DNA of 53,450 nucleotides, taken from contig JAZUMG010000034.1 in assembly GCA_045603545.1 (NCBI GenBank), forward strand, positions 1 to 53,450. Reading direction: 5' to 3'. The notes under the pieces were generated by a model that saw only the letters and a list, made by a program, of their open reading frames with translations, had not been told where the DNA came from and did no database searches. Below are positions 51,238-53,450 of the stretch, in pieces; within the stretch, counting starts at the first letter, position 1; each line of letters begins with the position of its first letter. Source of the DNA: CAAGNP01 sp045603545. GTDB taxonomy: Bacteria; Bacteroidota; Bacteroidia; Bacteroidales; UBA932. Made by a program: the position numbers and the translations under genes.

Positions 51238-53019
51238 ATGGCAAAGGAAATTAAATTTTCTCTCTTGTACAGAGACATGTGGCAATCTTCAGGTAAATAT
51301 GTACCTAAGGTAGCTCAGCTTAAACAAATTGCTCCTGTTATCATCGATATGGGTTGCTTCGACCGCGTTGAGACTAACGGTGGTGCTTTTGAGCAAGTTA
51401 ACTTGTTGTTTGGTGAAAACCCTAACAAAGCGGTTCGTGAGTGGACAGCTCCTTTCAATAAAGTAGGTATCCAGACTCATATGCTTGAGAGAGGTTTGAA
51501 CGCTTTGAGAATGAATCCTGTGCCAGAGGATGTACGTGAACTTATGTACAAAGTTAAAGCAAAACAAGGTACAAACATCGCACGTTCATTCTGCGGTCTT
51601 AATGACCACCGTAACCTTAAGGGTTCTGTAATCGGCGCCAAAAAAGGCGGTATGATCTCTCAGGTAGCTTTGAGTATCACATATTCTCCTGTACACACCG
51701 TAGAATATTATATGGGTGTTGTTGACAAAGTGGTTGAGTATGGTTGTGATGAGATCTGTCTTAAAGATATGGCTGGTATCGGTCGTCCTGCATTCTTGGG
51801 TAGACTTACAGCTGAGATCAAGAAAAAATATCCTCATATCGTAGTCCAATACCACGGTCACTCAGGTCCTGGCTTCTCTGTAGCTTCTATGCTTGAGGTA
51901 GCTCGCGCAGGTGCTGAGTACATCGACGTGGCTATGGAACCACTATCTTGGGGTAAAATTCACCCGGATGTGATCACTATCCAGGCTATGCTTAAAGATG
52001 CAGGCTTCAAAGTAAAAGACATCAACATGGATGCATATATGGAGGCACGTCGTTTGACCCAGACCTTCATTGATGACTATCTTGGATATTTCATCGAGCC
52101 AACCAACTACCAGTGCTCTTCACTTCTTGTAGGTTGTGGTCTTCCTGGCGGTATGATGGGCTCTATGATGGCTGACTTGAAAGGCTTCCACGGTGCAATC
52201 AATATGTCACTAAGAAACCAGGGCAAGAAAGAGGTAACTCTCAACGAACTTGCAGTTATGTTGTTCCAGGAGGTAGAGTATGTATGGCCTCGTCTTGGTT
52301 ATCCACCACTAGTAACTCCTTTCAGCCAGTATGTGAAGAATACTGCACTTATGAACTTGATGCATACTCTTAAAGGTGAGCCTCGCTGGAAGACCATCGA
52401 TAAAGATACCATGAACATGATTCTTGGCAAGACCGGTACACTTCCTGGTCCTTTGGCTCCAGAGATCATCGAGATCGTGAAAGAGAAAGGTCTTGAGTTC
52501 TACACCGGCAATCCTCAGGATGCATTCCCTAACGAGCTTCCTAAGTTCGAGCAAATGATGAAAGATGAGGGTTGGGATCGCGGTCAGGATGATGAAGAAC
52601 TATTCGAGTTGGCAATGCACGAAAGACAATATCGTGACTATAAGAGCGGTATTGCCAAAGAGCGTTTCGAGAAAGATCTTGAGGCTGCTAAGGCTAAAGC
52701 TGGTGCACCTATCATCGTTACCCGTCCAGTGGTGGAAATGCCTAAATTTGACGTTGAGGCTGTTGCTGCACAACATCCTAACGCAATGCCTGTACAGGTT
52801 ACCGCTAAAGGTAATATCGTATGGCAGTACGACGTGGTAGCTGAGAGCACTGCTCCTACTATCGGTGACAAAGTGGAAGAGGGTAAACCTATCTGCTATG
52901 TTCAGACTTACTACGGTCTTGAAGAGGTTAAAGCTCCTAAAACAGGTAAGATTGTTTACGTAGATGTTAAACAAAACGACAAAGTGGAGAAAAACCAGAT
53001 CGTTGCTTTCGTAGAATAA
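51238..53019 (+). CDS. Oxaloacetate decarboxylase alpha / pyruvate carboxylase subunit B-like protein lacking the biotin lysine
   Basis: The 593-residue protein has the carboxyltransferase TIM barrel (FSLLYRDMWQSSGKY; ICLKDMAGIGRP; VQYHGHSGPG with metal-binding histidines) and the conserved PYC/OADA domain (about 300-470; GLPGGMMGSMMADL; VWPRLGYPPLVTPFSQYVKN). A biotinyl/lipoyl-like fold forms the last 80 residues (GDKVEEGKPICYVQTYYGLEEVKAPKTGKI). The normal EAMKM motif is QTYYG at 556-560, so the biotin lysine is replaced by Y559. The domain fold otherwise looks kept. It might use a separate carrier protein or have another job. No beta, gamma or carrier subunit genes are near. Confidence 0.92.
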   Translation: MAKEIKFSLLYRDMWQSSGKYVPKVAQLKQIAPVIIDMGCFDRVETNGGAFEQVNLLFGENPNKAVREWTAPFNKVGIQTHMLERGLNALRMNPVPEDVRELMYKVKAKQGTNIARSFCGLNDHRNLKGSVIGAKKGGMISQVALSITYSPVHTVEYYMGVVDKVVEYGCDEICLKDMAGIGRPAFLGRLTAEIKKKYPHIVVQYHGHSGPGFSVASMLEVARAGAEYIDVAMEPLSWGKIHPDVITIQAMLKDAGFKVKDINMDAYMEARRLTQTFIDDYLGYFIEPTNYQCSSLLVGCGLPGGMMGSMMADLKGFHGAINMSLRNQGKKEVTLNELAVMLFQEVEYVWPRLGYPPLVTPFSQYVKNTALMNLMHTLKGEPRWKTIDKDTMNMILGKTGTLPGPLAPEIIEIVKEKGLEFYTGNPQDAFPNELPKFEQMMKDEGWDRGQDDEELFELAMHERQYRDYKSGIAKERFEKDLEAAKAKAGAPIIVTRPVVEMPKFDVEAVAAQHPNAMPVQVTAKGNIVWQYDVVAESTAPTIGDKVEEGKPICYVQTYYGLEEVKAPKTGKIVYVDVKQNDKVEKNQIVAFVE

Positions 53020-53042
53020 TCGATAAAACGATAAAATTTTTT

Positions 53043-53079
53043 CAGGAGGCGTGGATTTTTCCTCGCCTCCTGTTATTTT
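53043..53079 (+). terminator. Terminator of the carboxyltransferase gene
   Basis: CAGGAGGCG (53043-53051) pairs with CGCCTCCTG (53064-53072), followed by TTATTTT. Confidence 0.85.
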
Positions 53080-53174
53080 ATTGAAACTAAGTGTTTTGGA
53101 TGTGTTTTGGGGTGAGTTGGCGGAGATGGAGGTGAAAAATTTTTTCAAAAAAATTGAAAAAAAGTTAAAATAAA

Positions 53175-53205
53175 TTTGGTAGGTAAAAAAATGTCCGTAT
53201 ATTTG
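53175..53205 (+). promoter_or_regulatory. rRNA operon promoter (Bacteroides-type)
   Basis: TTTG (53175-53178), 19 nt and TATATTTG (53198-53205) match the consensus exactly. An A- and T-rich tract (53136-53174) upstream may act as an UP element. The gap 53080-53174 holds nothing else recognisable. Confidence 0.8.
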
Positions 53206-53275
53206 CAGCCCGTTTCGGAAATGAAATGGTCAAAACAGAAAGTTCATTGATAGCATTGTACGAGTGTAAAGGTAA

Positions 53276-53292
53276 GAGATTTATATAATCTC
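53276..53292 (+). ncRNA. Hairpin in the rRNA leader
   Basis: GAGATT (53276-53281) pairs with AATCTC (53287-53292). The leader runs about 130 nt from the expected start near 53212 to the 16S 5' end. The hairpin and the following TTAATTCTTTAA stretch may take part in antitermination or processing; this was not resolved. Confidence 0.4.
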
Positions 53293-53342
53293 GTTAATTC
53301 TTTAACCGGTCAGGACAAGCTAGAAATTTATATAAAAAATAT

Positions 53343-53450
53343 ACAATGAAGAGTTTGATCCTGGCTCAGGATGAACGCTAGCGGCAGGCTTAACACATGC
53401 AAGTCGAGGGGCAGCATGATTAGTAGCAATACTGATTGATGGCGACCGGC
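53343..53450 (+). rRNA. 16S ribosomal RNA, 5' part only
   Basis: The universal 27F site (AGAGTTTGATCCTGGCTCAG) begins at 53350, followed by GATGAACGCTAGCGGCAGGC, TTAACACATGCAAGTCGAGG and GGCAGCAT, a Bacteroidales-type start. The edge of the window cuts the gene after about 108 nt, in the first variable region (V1), so the family cannot be fixed from it alone. Confidence 0.97.

Overview
The window reads as a Bacteroidota (order Bacteroidales) chromosome segment. The support is a SusC/SusD pair, a TPR-type hybrid two-component sensor with an AraC output domain, fimbrillin and Mur-peptide genes of Bacteroidales type, promoters of the Bacteroides form TTTG-N19-TAnnTTTG, and about 108 nt of 16S rRNA at the right edge with a Bacteroidales-like 5' end. 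The family is uncertain; Rikenellaceae is a guess from the short 16S stretch. Both ends of the window fall at multi-copy elements (an IS terminus at base 1 and a 16S gene at the end), so it may be a whole contig broken at repeats.

Layout: an intact IS150-type IS3-family element (1-1458) sits next to the 3' end of glyA (minus). Divergent from glyA is an unusual 1104-codon frame that joins a SpoU/TrmH RNA methyltransferase to a complete hybrid sensor kinase. Next come a coiled-coil lipoprotein and a small outer-membrane barrel, then rpsO and pnp. Two minus genes follow (radical SAM YhcC type, YhcH type), then an exported muropeptide-scavenging pair (NlpC/P60 endopeptidase and dipeptide epimerase).

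From guaB to fabG (16279-27833) nine plus-strand genes are packed with gaps of 12 nt or less: guaB, two SurA-like chaperones, an OstA/LptA-like protein, hutH, hutI, a metallo-beta-lactamase-fold hydrolase, ftcD and fabG. This joins outer-membrane assembly to histidine breakdown; hutU is not in the window. The minus strand then carries SusD/SusC, pyruvate:ferredoxin oxidoreductase and fabD, a tRNA-Arg(CCG) on plus, and two membrane-protein genes on minus.

The right third holds a GltS-type transporter, a fimbrillin-like lipoprotein and a giant beta-helix surface protein of PMP-like repeats (40773-46350), a dihydroorotate-dehydrogenase-like gene, a RAYT-type HUH transposase gene bracketed by three REP-like palindromes and followed by a 27-bp triplet repeat, a tRNA-His, a GH3 beta-N-acetylglucosaminidase with what looks like the stump of a beta-lactamase domain, and an oxaloacetate-decarboxylase-alpha/pyruvate-carboxylase-B-like protein whose biotin domain has lost the acceptor lysine. 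The window ends in the promoter, leader and first bases of an rRNA operon.

The observations most worth a second look are the methyltransferase-sensor fusion frame, the RAYT/REP locus, the fimbrillin plus beta-helix pair, and the biotin-site loss. All functional calls rest on reading motifs by eye; no database search was run.
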